A DNA stretch of 60,000 bases from NCBI GenBank assembly GCA_037447655.1, contig JBBHKE010001206.1, positions 115,478 through 175,477 on the forward strand. The letters run 5' to 3'. The stretch comes from Zygnema cylindricum. Taxonomy: Eukaryota; Streptophyta; Zygnematophyceae; Zygnematales; Zygnemataceae. Under the pieces are notes generated by a model. The model ran no database searches and was not told where the DNA came from. It saw only the letters and a list, made by a program, of their open reading frames with translations. Shown piece by piece: positions 18,896-29,969 of this stretch. Made by a program: the position numbers and the translations under genes. Each line of letters begins with the position of its first letter. Position 1 is the stretch's first letter.

Positions 18896-19325
18896 GCTTC
18901 ATTTGCGAGCGCGTATTTTTTGTGTCCTCCACTCCGTATTCAGAAGGAAGGTGCCGTTGAAGACGGCGTAGATTCCGCCGCTAGTCGCTTGTTCGTTGAA
19001 CTTTTCAGTTTTGCATTTTCGCTTCATTTGCGTGCGTGTATTTTTATCTAAGCGGCGAGCAGCGAAATTTATGGCGCCTCGCACGCTTACTTTTATTTGA
19101 GCGGCGAGCAGCGGAATTTATGGCGTCTCGCACGCGTATTTTTATCTAAGCGACGAGCCGCGGAATTTATGGCATCTCCAACGGCGGCTTCCTTAAGCCG
19201 TTTTGCATCATTTGCGCGCGCGTATTTTCATCTGTCCTCCACTCCGTCCTTAGAAGAAAGACGCCGCCAGAGACGGTGTAAATTTCGGCGCTCGCCCCTA
19301 TTGTAGTTAGTTGCACTTTTCAGTT
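18896..19325. repeat. Direct and tandem repeats, about 49-bp unit
   Basis: Three tandem units of about 49 bases (19037-19185) contain TATTTTTATCTAAGCGGCGAGCAGCGGAA-like sequence. They are bracketed by two diverged direct repeats of about 120 bases (18896-19015 and 19200-19325) sharing CATTTGCG(A/C)GCGCGTATTTT and TCCTCCACTCCGT. No gene seen. Confidence 0.55.
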
Positions 19326-21734
19326 TTTTAAGGTATTGAATATTGAAAAATTTTGAAATTTGAAAGTCCAAGAAAAGTACGAATTATACCTACGAATTTT
19401 AAAAGTTTGAAATTGTTTTATGCGCACTCTACGTAGTATTCGTTAGTTTACTCCGTGCGTTTTATGCGCATAGGACATCTATGAAAATAAGTTCTAAAGC
19501 ATAGTACGAAAAGCGGAAAAGGTATGAATTTTTGTAAACAACCTAACTTTTCGTCCGCTTGAGGCTTCACCGATATGGATAGACTGATAGCCTGTACCCA
19601 CCGAAGCATTTGTAACTTTTTGCCCATTCCGATGATTTTTCCAAAACTCAACGGAAAACGGGTGTTGTTCACACCAAAATTTCGACATGTAACTCCGATT
19701 GAACGTGTCCTGTGACACGTCACACGCTTCGACGTCATCAAACATAGGCGCGAAAACAAACATGCATTTTTTCAAATATACTAATGTTCGAAAGACGACG
19801 ACGGTGGTTCAAAGTCTTGCAGATTTTCGCGCAAAAACAACGAAATAGTCGTTCGGATGTTGTTTTTGCTACGTCAATTTTTCGGGTTACCGTTGGCCTG
19901 TTTCAAAGAAATACGCTACACCGTCAATCGCTATTAGAGTAAAGGAATAAATAGCGTAAAAAAGAAATTAGTGTTATTAACACAAATCTGGATTTTTTTT
20001 TGGAAAAAAATATATATATACTAATTAATCCCTAACTGTAATTTGGGTTGTCCTGAATAATAAATACCCGCCCTTTCGATGTCTACAGTAATATGTGTAT
20101 CCGAACAAAATCTGACAATTCGTACGCCGTGGCGCTGTTCACACGGTCGACAGACGAACATATAAGATCGTGATTTTTGTCGACGAGTTTGCGTCTCTTT
20201 CTTCCGGTGCACATTCACATGTGTGCGCAATAATGTTAAGTGTCTTTTTATGCCTTTGTAATTCGAAAAGTACCATTTCATACACATATACACTGTCCGT
20301 ACGCCACACTATTTCCATCGCAATGTAGATCCATTATTAACTCTAATTGAAAAAAAACCCTAATTAGAATAATGGAAAAAATATAATTATGGATTGTATT
20401 TCGGGTTTTTTTTATTTTTAAAAAGGCACCGAATTGGCGTTATATATTCTAATAGGAATTGACGGTGTACTTTAACCCGACTTCAATATCCCCCAATATT
20501 TTGAGGAAGTTAGTTTGTACGGTTTTCTGAAAATTTCCGAAAACAAAAAAGTCGGTGCTCGAAAACCCGTACATTATTCGAACGCCCGTCTGTTGAGGAA
20601 GTTATTTTTTTTCCGGTGGGAATAGGCTATGATAGAGTGTCAAAAGGTTAGTTGCAAAAGGTTAACCATCGCGTTTTTTATTAAAACAAAAAAAAACATA
20701 AAAGTAATTTGAATCACAAAGATCGAGGAAATCTTGTCTTATGCATGTCAGGCGACTTTAACCGCATTCGCTGGCAAAGAAAATTATGACGTCAACACGG
20801 ATATACTACACTGCAAATCGTAATTAGAGTAATGAAAAATTTAGAGTACAAAAACAAAAAATAATAATTAGAGTAATTAACGCTAATTTATGTGATAGAG
20901 CTGTTTCAATTATGAAGTTTACTCTAATTTATTTAAGTACTATAAATTGGCACGCTATTACCCTCTACTGTAAATAAGATATTCGTACAAAATTTGGCAA
21001 AACGTACAGTTTATCGTCATTATGACGTTTGCACTACGCGGTTTGTTAAAACAAAGTTACATGATAACGGCCTGTATTAAATCATTATTTGTACTTTTTT
21101 ACTTAATAAAGTACAATTTTGCACGGACGGAGGTCGTCCGTACTCCACACTATTTAAAATGAACCTCTATTAGAATTAAAAACACTAATTAAACTTTACC
21201 TTAAATATAATAATGAAAAATTTAGAATCATTTACACTATTTCATGTGATAGAGTCAAAATTCCGAGCGACTGAATTATAATAATTTACTATAATTACAA
21301 TTCGCGGTGTATTATACTTTGTTTGACATGGAATGAAGTATACATTAGTGTGATACGTCTACTACAGTACAGTACATAACATATCATGAACATATTGAAC
21401 GCACTTTTAGAGCATGTAAATTAAATAATTAATGCATAAGCAAGAACACACTTTTCACCTAGATTGTAAAAGAATGTTTCCAATTGTACCGAAAAAGTTA
21501 TAGGGAGAAAATATTGTGCAGAAATTCCCGCCGGAAACTCAGCACACGACCACAAGATTGCATTCAAGTCTTGGGGGGCGACTTGGTACGAAAAACTAAA
21601 TATATCTCACTATCGTTGTTATCAATATATAAATAAGAGAACTTTGTTCGCCTTTATGGAAACCCTTATATAGGCGCTGTGTGTTGTCTTGGTTTTTTTT
21701 TCTGTCTGTTCGCAGTACAGATGGCATGTCCGTC
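19326..21734. other. AT-rich region without recognisable genes
   Basis: Diverged phrases such as TAATTAGAGTAATGAAAAATTTAGA and CACACTATTT recur at about 19930, 20300-20370, 20820-20890 and 21150-21260, suggesting an old dispersed repeat. The piece TTTTTGTAAACAACCTAACTTTT (about 19530) resembles the end of repeat R1 (5312-5333). No frame has protein-like features. Confidence 0.4.
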
Positions 21735-22165
21735 TGGAGTACGGACGACCTTACTGCTGGAACAATGTAACGTTGTCGCCCGTCGCTGTGCAGACCATCG
21801 TACGGATGGCGTAATGCAACATTGCCGTGCGTCAGCGGTACAGACAGTCGTACCGCTGGCACAATCTAACGTTGTCGCGACCGCAGTACAAACCGTCGTA
21901 TCGCTGGCACAATATAACGTTGCCGTGCGTCCGCGGTATGGACCGCGTACGGTTGGCATAATTTGACATTGCCGTGCCTACGCATTACGGACCACGTACG
22001 GTTAGTATAAGTTGACGTTGCTGTCATCCGCAGTACGGACCTACGGTTGTCACAATTTGACGTTGTCGTGCGTCCACAGTACGAACCGCGTACGGTTGGC
22101 ATAATTTGACGTTGCCGTGCGTCCGCAGCAAGGAGCGCGTACGGTTGGCATAGTTTGACGTTGCC
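21735..22165. repeat. 49-bp minisatellite, about nine units
   Basis: Units containing GGTTGGCATAATTTGACGTTGCC and GTGCGTCCGCAGTACGGACC recur at spacings of 44-50 bases (anchor at about 21759, 21809, 21859, 21907, 21956, 22005, 22049, 22099 and 22148). It directly precedes, and may be part of, the 5' LTR of gypsy-1. The 3' LTR lacks it. Confidence 0.75.
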
Positions 22166-23289
22166 GTTGTCATGCCACATGGTGTCGGTCGCGGGCATGC
22201 ACGATAGTTTGCATGCGCGCACGATATATTTCGCACGCACGCATGATATTGTGCACGCGCGAGCGATATTTTGCATGCGTGCACAATATTTCGCACGCAC
22301 GCACGATATTGTGCACGCGCACGCGATATTCAACACGCTCGAACAAAATCATACACGCACGCACCATTATTTTTGCGCGCGTGCATGATTTCCGTTCGCA
22401 CGTGCAAAGGCACATCGGTTCACTTATCTTTGACGTGTACGCGATTCGTGTACACGTCTATTTGTATATGTACTAATTGCGTGCGTACTATTGTTTCGTT
22501 TCGTGCGCAGGTACACAATTTTGGAGTACATACGTGAAGTATCGTTTGGCGATGCAGCGCGATATCCGGGAGTACCATTGACTCTTCGATGTACCATTAT
22601 ATATTTAAGTCGCGAACCCATGTAGGTTCGCGCGTACATGTAGTTAGGGAGGGTTTTTACCCTCGGACGGTGGATTATGCGGAACGTACGGCAAACAATG
22701 TTGGCCGCCTATTGGCCAACATTCTAAGTAGTTCCATACATGTAAAGTAGACTAGACGTAGGCTAGTTTCGTTTAGGCCTAGCGTAGCTTCTACTTAGTC
22801 TATTTTCAGACTTAGAATTTCTAGCTTTTGGACAAGAATTTTCTCTTGGCGGCGGAGCAGTTTTCTTGCTTCCTCCTTGCCACGGATTGCCCATTATCTC
22901 TTTTCCTTTTGTTAGCTATTGATAGATGCTAGTTAGCATACGGATTTTTGTCTTCTAATATTCTGCCTCGTTTTTAATCCACACGGCTTTGGCCAAGTCC
23001 GGAAGGTTTCCCTCCAAACTTGTCTTTTTGGCGATTTGTGGAGTGGAGGCTTGGAGTGTGGCATCTTCTGTCAAGTTGCGCCGTTCTCCGGACAGCTGGA
23101 CGGTTTGCTTGGGTGTATTTGTTGTTGGGGCATTTTGGTTGTATTGGGGAGTGTCATTTTTGGCTAAATCTGATTTTCTTGGTTTTTGGTTAGAAAAGCT
23201 TCCCATTGCTTCGTTGCCTTTCTTGAGATAACTCTTGTAGAGAATACGTGGAAGAATTGGGAGCCTATTGGCTATCCCACGGCTTAGTA
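22166..23289 (+). repeat. 5' LTR of gypsy-1, left limit uncertain
   Basis: Aligns with the 3' LTR copy at about 32255-33358. Shared landmarks are TGTACGCGATTCGTG, TATATATTTAAGTCGCGAACCCAT, GTTCGCGCGTACATGTAGTTAGGGAGGGTTTTTACCC, and the end near CTTAGTA. A core-promoter-like TATATATTTAAG is at 22599-22610. The U3 part (about 22197-22345) is a 20-bp tandem repeat of GATATT plus CACGCACGC. The LTR may extend left through the 49-bp minisatellite. I find no clear primer-binding site after 23289. Confidence 0.65.
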
Positions 23290-24531
23290 TTCTTTTCCAA
23301 AAGATATAAAAAAAATAAAATCTATTAAAAATATACATTTTATTATATATAAAAAAAAACATTTTGTTTTTGTTTTCCGCTATTTCTTTCTTTCAATCTT
23401 TGTCTCTTATTCTGCTGCCACTATATTTCTTGGCTTTAGTGTTAAACCTAAATTTTGTATCAAATTTAGGGTTAATCTGCAGAATTAGGGTTAATCTGCA
23501 GAATTAGGGTTTGGAGGCAGAATTAGGGTTTTGGCTGCAGAATTAGGGTTGCAGCAGATTTAGGGTTTATTCCTTTTTATTCTAGTCCTTAGGTCGGTAT
23601 CCTTCCATTATTTGGCTGCAGATTTGGAGTCTTGGCCGTCTAGAATTAGGGTTTGGCTTTTGAATTAGGGTTTTCCAAGTGGAATTAGGGTTGGCTGTTG
23701 GCTTTGGATTATTGTGGTCACAAGTTTGGCGGTATATCTAAAGTTTGAGCGGCCTCCGATTTTATTCTAACACCCTTTTCCTATTAATCGCATTTGTGTG
23801 TCTTATTGGTTATTTCTCTTCCACCGAACGCTTTTTTCCTTTCCTTCCATTAGTCCCCTAACATTCCACGGCGTACATCTTCACGGTACGGACGCGTCTT
23901 GCGGAGGGTTATTTTGGAGACGTTGCTCGGAGCGAATTTCGTGGAGCGAATTTTATCCCAGGGAGCTCTGCAAAACCCGACTTGCTTCGAACAAGTTCGA
24001 TTCACCCTTAGTGCTCACAACAACACTAAAGGTGTTTGTAAGTAGTCGATGCCTTGCGGGTGCAAAAGCGTTCCGATTTAGTGTGGACACTCGTGTAGGG
24101 GATCGGTGTGGAGGGGTTTCATCGTGAACCTTTCTTATTGAACATTTGCATTTTCCTGCTTTCCCTGCATGCTATCTGGCCCTAAGTGGCCTTGGATTTT
24201 CGTGTGGCCCTAAGTGGCCTTGGATTTTCGTGTGACTATCTGGAGTGGGATTTCTTGCTAGATCTTGCCGTGGGTGGCTCTGTGTAGACCTTTTCCCGGT
24301 TGTGTTGTTCTAGATCTGCACCCAAGGGTGCTTAGATAGCAATTTTCTTGTTTTTATAGATCTGGCCCTTTGACATTGCCAACTGTTTGCAGGGTTGCTA
24401 GATATGACCATCGGGTCTTGAGACTGACTGAGTGTGTTGACAGGACGAGTGGATTGGTCTGACACGTGTTGCATCTCGGTTAGGTCGTGCGAAACATTTC
24501 AATATTGTAGTCAGGGTTTTTCCCTTAGTTT
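23290..24531 (+). other. Gypsy-1 leader with TTAGGG-rich tract
   Basis: No open frame of note between LTR and gag. At 23435-23690, AATTAGGGTT or a close variant occurs about nine times, often after TGCAG or GGC. The plant telomere repeat is TTTAGGG, but here the units are irregularly spaced, so this is a leader repeat and not a telomeric array. Duplicated phrases GGCCCTAAGTGGCCTTGGATTTTCGTG lie at 24178-24230. Confidence 0.5.
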
Positions 24532-25580
24532 ATGCCCACAGATTGGGATAACCTTTTTTACTTATCCGGGTCCACCCGAGGTGGTACATTGTATCGTCCT
24601 CTGCAGTTAGATCCTTCGAATTTTCCCGAATCGTTGACCACATCCGATCCAATTGCGGATCGCAGGTCGTCGTCAGTGCGTTCTGGTCTCACATCTACGT
24701 CATCATTGTCCTCGGTTTCATCTAGGTCATACCTAGAGGGGACCGAAGAAGACTTTCCGGAGGGAACCTTTCCCATTCCTCACACTCGTAGGTTCTCTGC
24801 CACCCCAGCTTTGGCACAACTGGCTCATCCTCCTCTTTACGACATGGCTTCCTCTTCAGAGGGATCCATGGGTAGGATGCAATTGTGGCTTTCCGGATTA
24901 AACGACACTATGTCCTTATCGCATTTCCGGATGTTATACGACACGGAAATGAGGGATTAAGCATTTAGATATCAGGATAGGTTTGACCTCCGTGTCGCCT
25001 TTTCCCTTCTCGATCGATACCTCCGTGGTACAACCCTCACTCTGTACAGTGGCAAGCACGAGGATGTTCTTGCGATGACAAAGTACGTGGCTCCCTTCGG
25101 GGGCTACCACAAGTCCTCGTCCAAGTGGATTTCCCATATCATGCTGCAAGACTGGCGGTATTGGATGATAATGGGGACGAGTTCTATCCAGCTATCTCTG
25201 AGATCCCTCGTCAGTATGCTCTTGCTGCCCGAGCGGCGGTCCCAGATAGAGCGGGGGGAACGATTCCCTTACGTGACCCTCTCTCCGTCATGTTTGACAT
25301 CCTCCAAGAGAAGTACCGGATGCAAAATCCGGATCAGATCAAAGAGTTGATGAACTTCGAGCGTAGGCCAAGTGAAACTGCTTCTACCTTGCGAGCTCGG
25401 ATGGAAACTCTGCGTGAGGCATTACCGCACCTCATGTCCGATGCGGAGGCTGTCCAGAAATTTGTGGGAGAGTTTCCAAGTCCATCAAAGAGGTTTATCC
25501 AAAATCACCTCTGCCAAATGTATGGACTGAAATTCACCTTTGAGCAAGCGGCTCAATATGCGGTAGAGTATGAGATGTAG
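24532..25580 (+). pseudogene. gag: Gypsy-1 Gag capsid region
   Basis: The first frame (24532-24960) has a Ser/Thr-rich N-terminus and ends at TAA. The same frame then continues as gag-like sequence (AFRYQDRFDLRVAFSLLDRY...). A frameshift near 25125 leads to the next frame (to 25580), which has the retrotransposon Gag capsid features: SVMFDILQEKYRM, ETASTLRARMETLREALP and FVGEFPSPSKRFI. The match is to the general Gag/capsid architecture (helical, about 150 residues before zinc knuckles), not to a named family. Confidence 0.7.
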
Positions 25581-25663
25581 ACATCGTGGTGGGACGCCCA
25601 TGAGCGTTCCAAAACTCCTCACATAGAACCGGTTAATCCATCTCCTCCTCCACCTAAAAACCC

Positions 25664-25984
25664 ATGGCCTCCCAATATGCCCATAAGACGCCAGCCATGG
25701 GAACTCCACCTGTTAGTCCCAAAAACCGAATGTGTTTCCGATGTGGAAAAACTAGGTACGATGCCCGCATGTGTCTTGACAAGGCGGCCAGTTGCAATCA
25801 TTGCTACCAAAAGGGAAATTATGTCCATCAGTGCCACATCAAGGACCCTAATTTCACTTATCAAAATCAGATAAAAAACGGCGGAATTCCGACCCGTTCT
25901 GCGAAACCAATCACTCCGCCTAAGGAGACCGAGAAAGAGGAAGCTCCTTCTAAGATCTCTCGTAGAGAGAGAGAGAAGGCTTAG
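25664..25984 (+). pseudogene. gag: Gypsy-1 nucleocapsid zinc knuckles, both His lost
   Basis: Two CCHC-type knuckles in tandem are recognisable by spacing: CFRCGKTRYDARMC and CNHCYQKGNYVHQC. In each, the zinc-binding His is replaced (Tyr in the first, Asn in the second). CAC-to-TAC fits C-to-T decay. A basic/acidic tail (KETEKEEAPSKISRREREKA) ends at TAG 25982, after which the frame continues as LQATMAAMMKEQFAAFMAEMKP. Confidence 0.75.
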
Positions 25985-26274
25985 CTTCAAGCCACGATGG
26001 CGGCCATGATGAAAGAGCAATTTGCAGCTTTCATGGCGGAAATGAAACCCCAGTTTACTGGGATGGCTAAGATTGTTTCCACATGCCGTCGTTGGCCGGG
26101 CGAACCCTTCGGGATTCCACCGTCCAACAACGGGTAGCCACATTTGAAAAGGGCTCAGCAGACCATAACCGAGTGGGCAAATTATAAAATTCTCGTGTCC
26201 CACTCTCATTTGCAAAAAAGCCTCTGCCTTCCCTACAGGAAACCGCTCCTACCATCGCGGCAGAGGCACTAACC

Positions 26275-27056
26275 ATGTTGGATGGCACTATTCATGAGGC
26301 TCATCGGGTGAAGGAGCGATTAAGTATTCTTTCAGCGATGTTGGAGGATGTACCGAAAGCCCTTCCCCTTGTTTATGAGGTCGCACCAACAGCCGCTTTG
26401 AGGGCTGCAGTTAAACCGCAGTTTTCAGCGGTTCAACCGGTTACTACGGAAGAGCTTCGTAATCTCGATTCCCATATCAGTTTCCTTGATAACTGTCGTG
26501 GATCATTCTCAGTGAACGCTGTTCACCCCACTCTTCCTCTCATGGACACCGGGGCCAAACCCGTGATGTTCGGATCCGGATTTGCGCTCAAGCTTGGTCT
26601 GACACAGACAAGCTTCAAGCGACGGCTACCTGCCTTTTTACTTCGATTGGGACCACGGAGCCGGTCCTCGGAATCAAAAAGGACCCGCTCATCTTTTGGT
26701 TTCAGACATGAACCGAAAATGAGTCCGTTGAAATTGTCGTCAAAGCATTGGTCACTAAATGTGATGATTATGCGTGTTTGGTGGGTCAAGACGTTATATT
26801 CCGAATTGGCGTTGGCGTGGACATGCACGACCAAACATTTTCTTACGGACCGACACATTTTCCGGAGCGCAAAATTTGCCTCCCTCTCATTTCTGCCCGC
26901 CAACCTTTGCCCACTATGGCCCACTCGGCTACAGCTCTTCCCGCATTTTTGGGGAACTCCGTTGGGAGGAAATTTTCCACTCTCTTTCGGCCGAAGAAAT
27001 TATGCCGAATAGTTCCCCCTTACTCAAGCTCTTTGCGGAACCAGGTTTTATTATGA
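26275..27056 (+). pseudogene. pro: Gypsy-1 aspartic protease
   Basis: The active-site motif PLMDTGAKPVM is intact, with the catalytic Asp at 26545-26547 and the flap-side segment GFALKLGLT after it. The C-terminal half (CDDYACLVGQDVIFRIGVGVD) lies in another frame (26748-27056), as in retropepsins where a hydrophobic-Leu-Gly motif ends the fold. The frame therefore breaks around 26630-26750. It lies directly upstream of the methyltransferase and would have been one polyprotein with it. Confidence 0.7.
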
Positions 27057-28081
27057 ATTCTCACACATTTGACAATATTTATAAGTCCACATTATCTATT
27101 CCATTAACGACTTTCCCTCCTATACCTACAGGTGCAACCGATCCTTCGGGTTTCCTTCCAATCAGTTGGAAGCCCGTACAGCTGAGTCCTCATACGGACG
27201 GGGTCGTTATTTTAGATCTATTCGCTGGGATCGGAACTTCACTATTGTCATGTTTACGGAATGGTCTCCTCATCCGTCACTACTATGAAGTAGAAATTGA
27301 TGCATTAGCTAGAAAAGCACAATTGCACCACTGTAATCTCCTACACTCACAGTATCCACAGTTGTTTCCAAAGTCACCCTTTCTACACATGCACACTGCT
27401 CTTCCACAAGACATCTGCATCCTTAGTAATCATCATCTACAAGATGTCGAACCGATAGACCTTGTTTTCGGGGGGTGGGAGTGTGAAGGCATGTCTCGGT
27501 CCGGCAAAGATCTTGGTTTGGCGGATCCTTGTACCAAATTGTTTTTTGAGCTTTTGAGGGTCCTTCGTTTTCTTCAAACCATGGCCAAGCCTATCGGATA
27601 TATTTTAGAGAACGTCGCCGCTTATAATGATCCTCGGACAACAGTTATCGCTGACGATAAGCGCATAAAACACCTTATCGGACCCCAGCTAATTATTGAT
27701 GGCGCTCGGCATGGGTCTTTCGCACATCGGGTTCGCTCTAAATGGACAAACCTAATCGATGTTGGTTGTCTTTGTGAGGCTAATTTGTTTGTAAGACCTC
27801 CCACTACAGACATTACGACCGCTTTGCTTCCCTTTCACCAAGTCCAATCATGTGTCCAAACTGACTACCCTCCGAATTACAACATTAATGTACGTGGCCA
27901 ACCCCTCAAGATCCTTCCTACTTTAGTGTCTTACCATAATTCCCATGCATACTCTCATAACTGTCCAGGCATGCTCCGGAATAATGGCACTGGAGAGTTA
28001 GAGGAGCCTACGGCCACAAAACGGGAGCATCTCATGCATTTTATTCCAGGCACTACTGCGGCCACCGGCCTTACGGATTGA
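26774..28081 (+). CDS. Gypsy-1 DNA cytosine-5 methyltransferase domain
   Basis: An uninterrupted 435-codon frame. The methyltransferase proper starts at about residue 95; earlier residues may be an out-of-frame shadow of protease. Motif I is VILDLFAGIGTS (about residues 143-154), the AdoMet-binding loop. Motif II/III is YEVEIDALARKAQ. Motif IV is FGGWECEGMSRSGKDLGLADP (about 231-251), holding the catalytic Cys but with Glu in place of the usual Pro before it. Motif VI is GYILENV (about 274-280). Motif VIII region is SFAHRVRSKWTNL. Motifs IX-X are RGQPLKILPTLVS and REHLMHF. The target recognition part is short. Family: cytosine C5 methyltransferase; predicted to methylate cytosine in DNA. It lies between protease and RT, unlike normal gypsy. 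Since no stop occurs in the domain, it may have been under selection more recently than RT. Confidence 0.88.
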   Translation: MFGGSRRYIPNWRWRGHARPNIFLRTDTFSGAQNLPPSHFCPPTFAHYGPLGYSSSRIFGELRWEEIFHSLSAEEIMPNSSPLLKLFAEPGFIMNSHTFDNIYKSTLSIPLTTFPPIPTGATDPSGFLPISWKPVQLSPHTDGVVILDLFAGIGTSLLSCLRNGLLIRHYYEVEIDALARKAQLHHCNLLHSQYPQLFPKSPFLHMHTALPQDICILSNHHLQDVEPIDLVFGGWECEGMSRSGKDLGLADPCTKLFFELLRVLRFLQTMAKPIGYILENVAAYNDPRTTVIADDKRIKHLIGPQLIIDGARHGSFAHRVRSKWTNLIDVGCLCEANLFVRPPTTDITTALLPFHQVQSCVQTDYPPNYNINVRGQPLKILPTLVSYHNSHAYSHNCPGMLRNNGTGELEEPTATKREHLMHFIPGTTAATGLTD

Positions 28082-28093
28082 CAACGTTGCACT

Positions 28094-29270
28094 TTGTTGG
28101 GTAGTATCATGGATTCTCAATCTTTATCATTTGTCTTAGGTTTGGGCCTTGCAGCTGGTCGCTACGCACAGAATCACCCCGTGCAACCAGTTAGGGGGGG
28201 GGGGAATACGACTGCCCATTCACGATTTGTTTCCTCTCGCACCTATCCTAGTCTCAAGGAAAATCCATTTCAGTTTTTTCTCTTCCCTTCTCTCACACCG
28301 GCGGTTAAGGACATCTCCATCTATGATATCCTCAACCCCAGTCATATGTCTTGGGAAATCCCGGCCTATACAGCCGTTCAATCCACAATTTCATCGTTTC
28401 TTGGTCCGGCACCGCATTGGACAGCTGCATTTGCGACGCGTAGCTGGCACCATTGGGTGAACTGCTTGCAGCAAACTCCGGTAAATTATGAGTTAGGCCA
28501 CTCACTCATCGGGATGAGCAAATTGCATTTGCTCAGGCCATGGAAGCTTTCACTATCAAGAGTCCCGAGACGCCAAAGTGGAAGTTCGGCTCTGGTCTCA
28601 CAAAGGCAGAACAAGCACTGTTAAGTGACACAGTCACCCGTCATATAGATGCGTTTGCTTTCTCCATGAATGACCTTACAAGTACCTAAGTACAAATTAA
28701 CAAATCAGACACGGCGCGCGAAACGCGCGCCGGCAACGTACACGACAAAGTACTACCTCAGAACAAAGACCACTACGATCACTATGACACATAACCGTAC
28801 AGTGACCTTAACTCACCGTACAAACACTTTGAGTAAGACAAGACACATAACTCCGACGAACAAAATCAGCAGTTAAACAAGACGTAAATTGACAGCCGAC
28901 GCTAATGACAAATCCCACAATGTAAAACCTAACATTTCCAACTCGTAGCTGGCACCACTAGGTGAATTACCTTCAGCAAGCCCCAATATCGTATGACTTA
29001 GGCAAATCTCTTATTATTGATGAACAATTGGCGTTTGCTTAAGCCATGGAAGCTTTCACTATCAAAAGTCCTGAGACGCCCAAGTGGAAGTTCGGTTCCA
29101 GTCTCACAAAGGCGGAACATGCACTATTAAGTGACTAAGTCTCCCGTCATATATACGCGTTTGCTTTCTGCATGAATGACCTTGGACGTCATTCTACTTA
29201 CAAAATGTCAATCGACCTTGAAGACGATCGACCTATCTTTAAGCCGAAATACCGTTTCTCTGAAATGGAA
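28094..29270 (+). pseudogene. Gypsy-1 linker and RT N-terminus, internally duplicated
   Basis: The frame 28094-28624 links the methyltransferase to RT. Its end (QAMEAFTIKSPETPKWKFGSGLTKAEQALL, across frames) and the following HIDAFAFSMNDL correspond to the usual gypsy segment before RT (xxFAWxxxDLG). About 240 bases (28438-28678) are repeated at 28945-29184 with substitutions. Between the copies lie 266 unrelated bases holding the perfect hairpin GGCGCGCG-AAA-CGCGCGCC (28713-28731). Only the second copy continues into RT (KMSIDLEDDRPIFKPKYRFSEME, then TAG at 29271). Confidence 0.65.
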
Positions 29271-29276
29271 TAGGAG

Positions 29277-29969
29277 ATGGTGGACAAAAGATGCGCAGAA
29301 TTGGATGAAGCCGGTCTAATCTATCGGTCGGATTTCACCTTTGCCGCCCCCACAGTCATGCTTAGGAAGAAAGATTCCGACGGAAATTTTACTGAGCGAA
29401 GAATGTGTGGGGACTACCGAGAGCTCAATGCCCGGACCGTTCAAGACCGCCACCCTATGCCTATAGCGGAGGAAATATTTGACCATGTAGGTGGTGCAAA
29501 GTTTTTTAGCATTCTTGACTTACGTCAAGGGTTTAACCAGATTGAAATTGAAGAAAGAGATCGGCATAAAAGTGCATTTTGGGGTAGTGATGTTCGATGG
29601 GAATGGGCAGTCATGCCTTTTGGTCTTAAGAACGCACCCGCCGTGTTTCAAAAAGTCATGGATTCGGTGCTGGGTGGATGTCAATTCGCTCGGTGCTACA
29701 TCAATGACTTGATAATCGCTTCTGCCACGGTGGAGGAGCACGCCCGTCATATTGAGTGGGTTCTCACCGAGTTAAAGAAAGTCGGGCTGAAGTGTCACCC
29801 ATCCAAGTGTACTTTTGGTGCAGAGGGAGTGCCCTATCTCGGCCATTTAATTTCAGCTGAGGGCATCACTCCCTTGGAAGCTAAGGTAGAGGCGATCACC
29901 AAACTGTCGGCCCCTACAAATCTCACTAGTCTGGGGGCTTTTCTCGGACTAGCCAATTATTACCGTTGA
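29277..29969 (+). pseudogene. rt: Gypsy-1 reverse transcriptase, active site mutated
   Basis: RVT_1 of gypsy type: MCGDYRELNARTVQDRHPMP, FSILDLRQGFNQIEI, MPFGLKNAPAVFQKVMD, the palm motif CYINDLIIAS, CHPSKCTFG, YLGHLISAEGI and FLGLANYYR. The catalytic YxDD reads YIND (29697-29708), so the second metal-binding Asp is Asn. GAT-to-AAT after a C fits decay of a methylated CpG on the other strand. Stops bracket the frame: TAG 29271 (probably from TGG) and TGA 29968. Not functional as read. Confidence 0.9.

Noticed and set aside
22155-22537. Overlapping open frames on both strands rich in Ala, Arg, His and Cys
   Set aside because: They follow from the 20-bp CACGCACGATATT repeats of the LTR; open in several frames at once, no domain.
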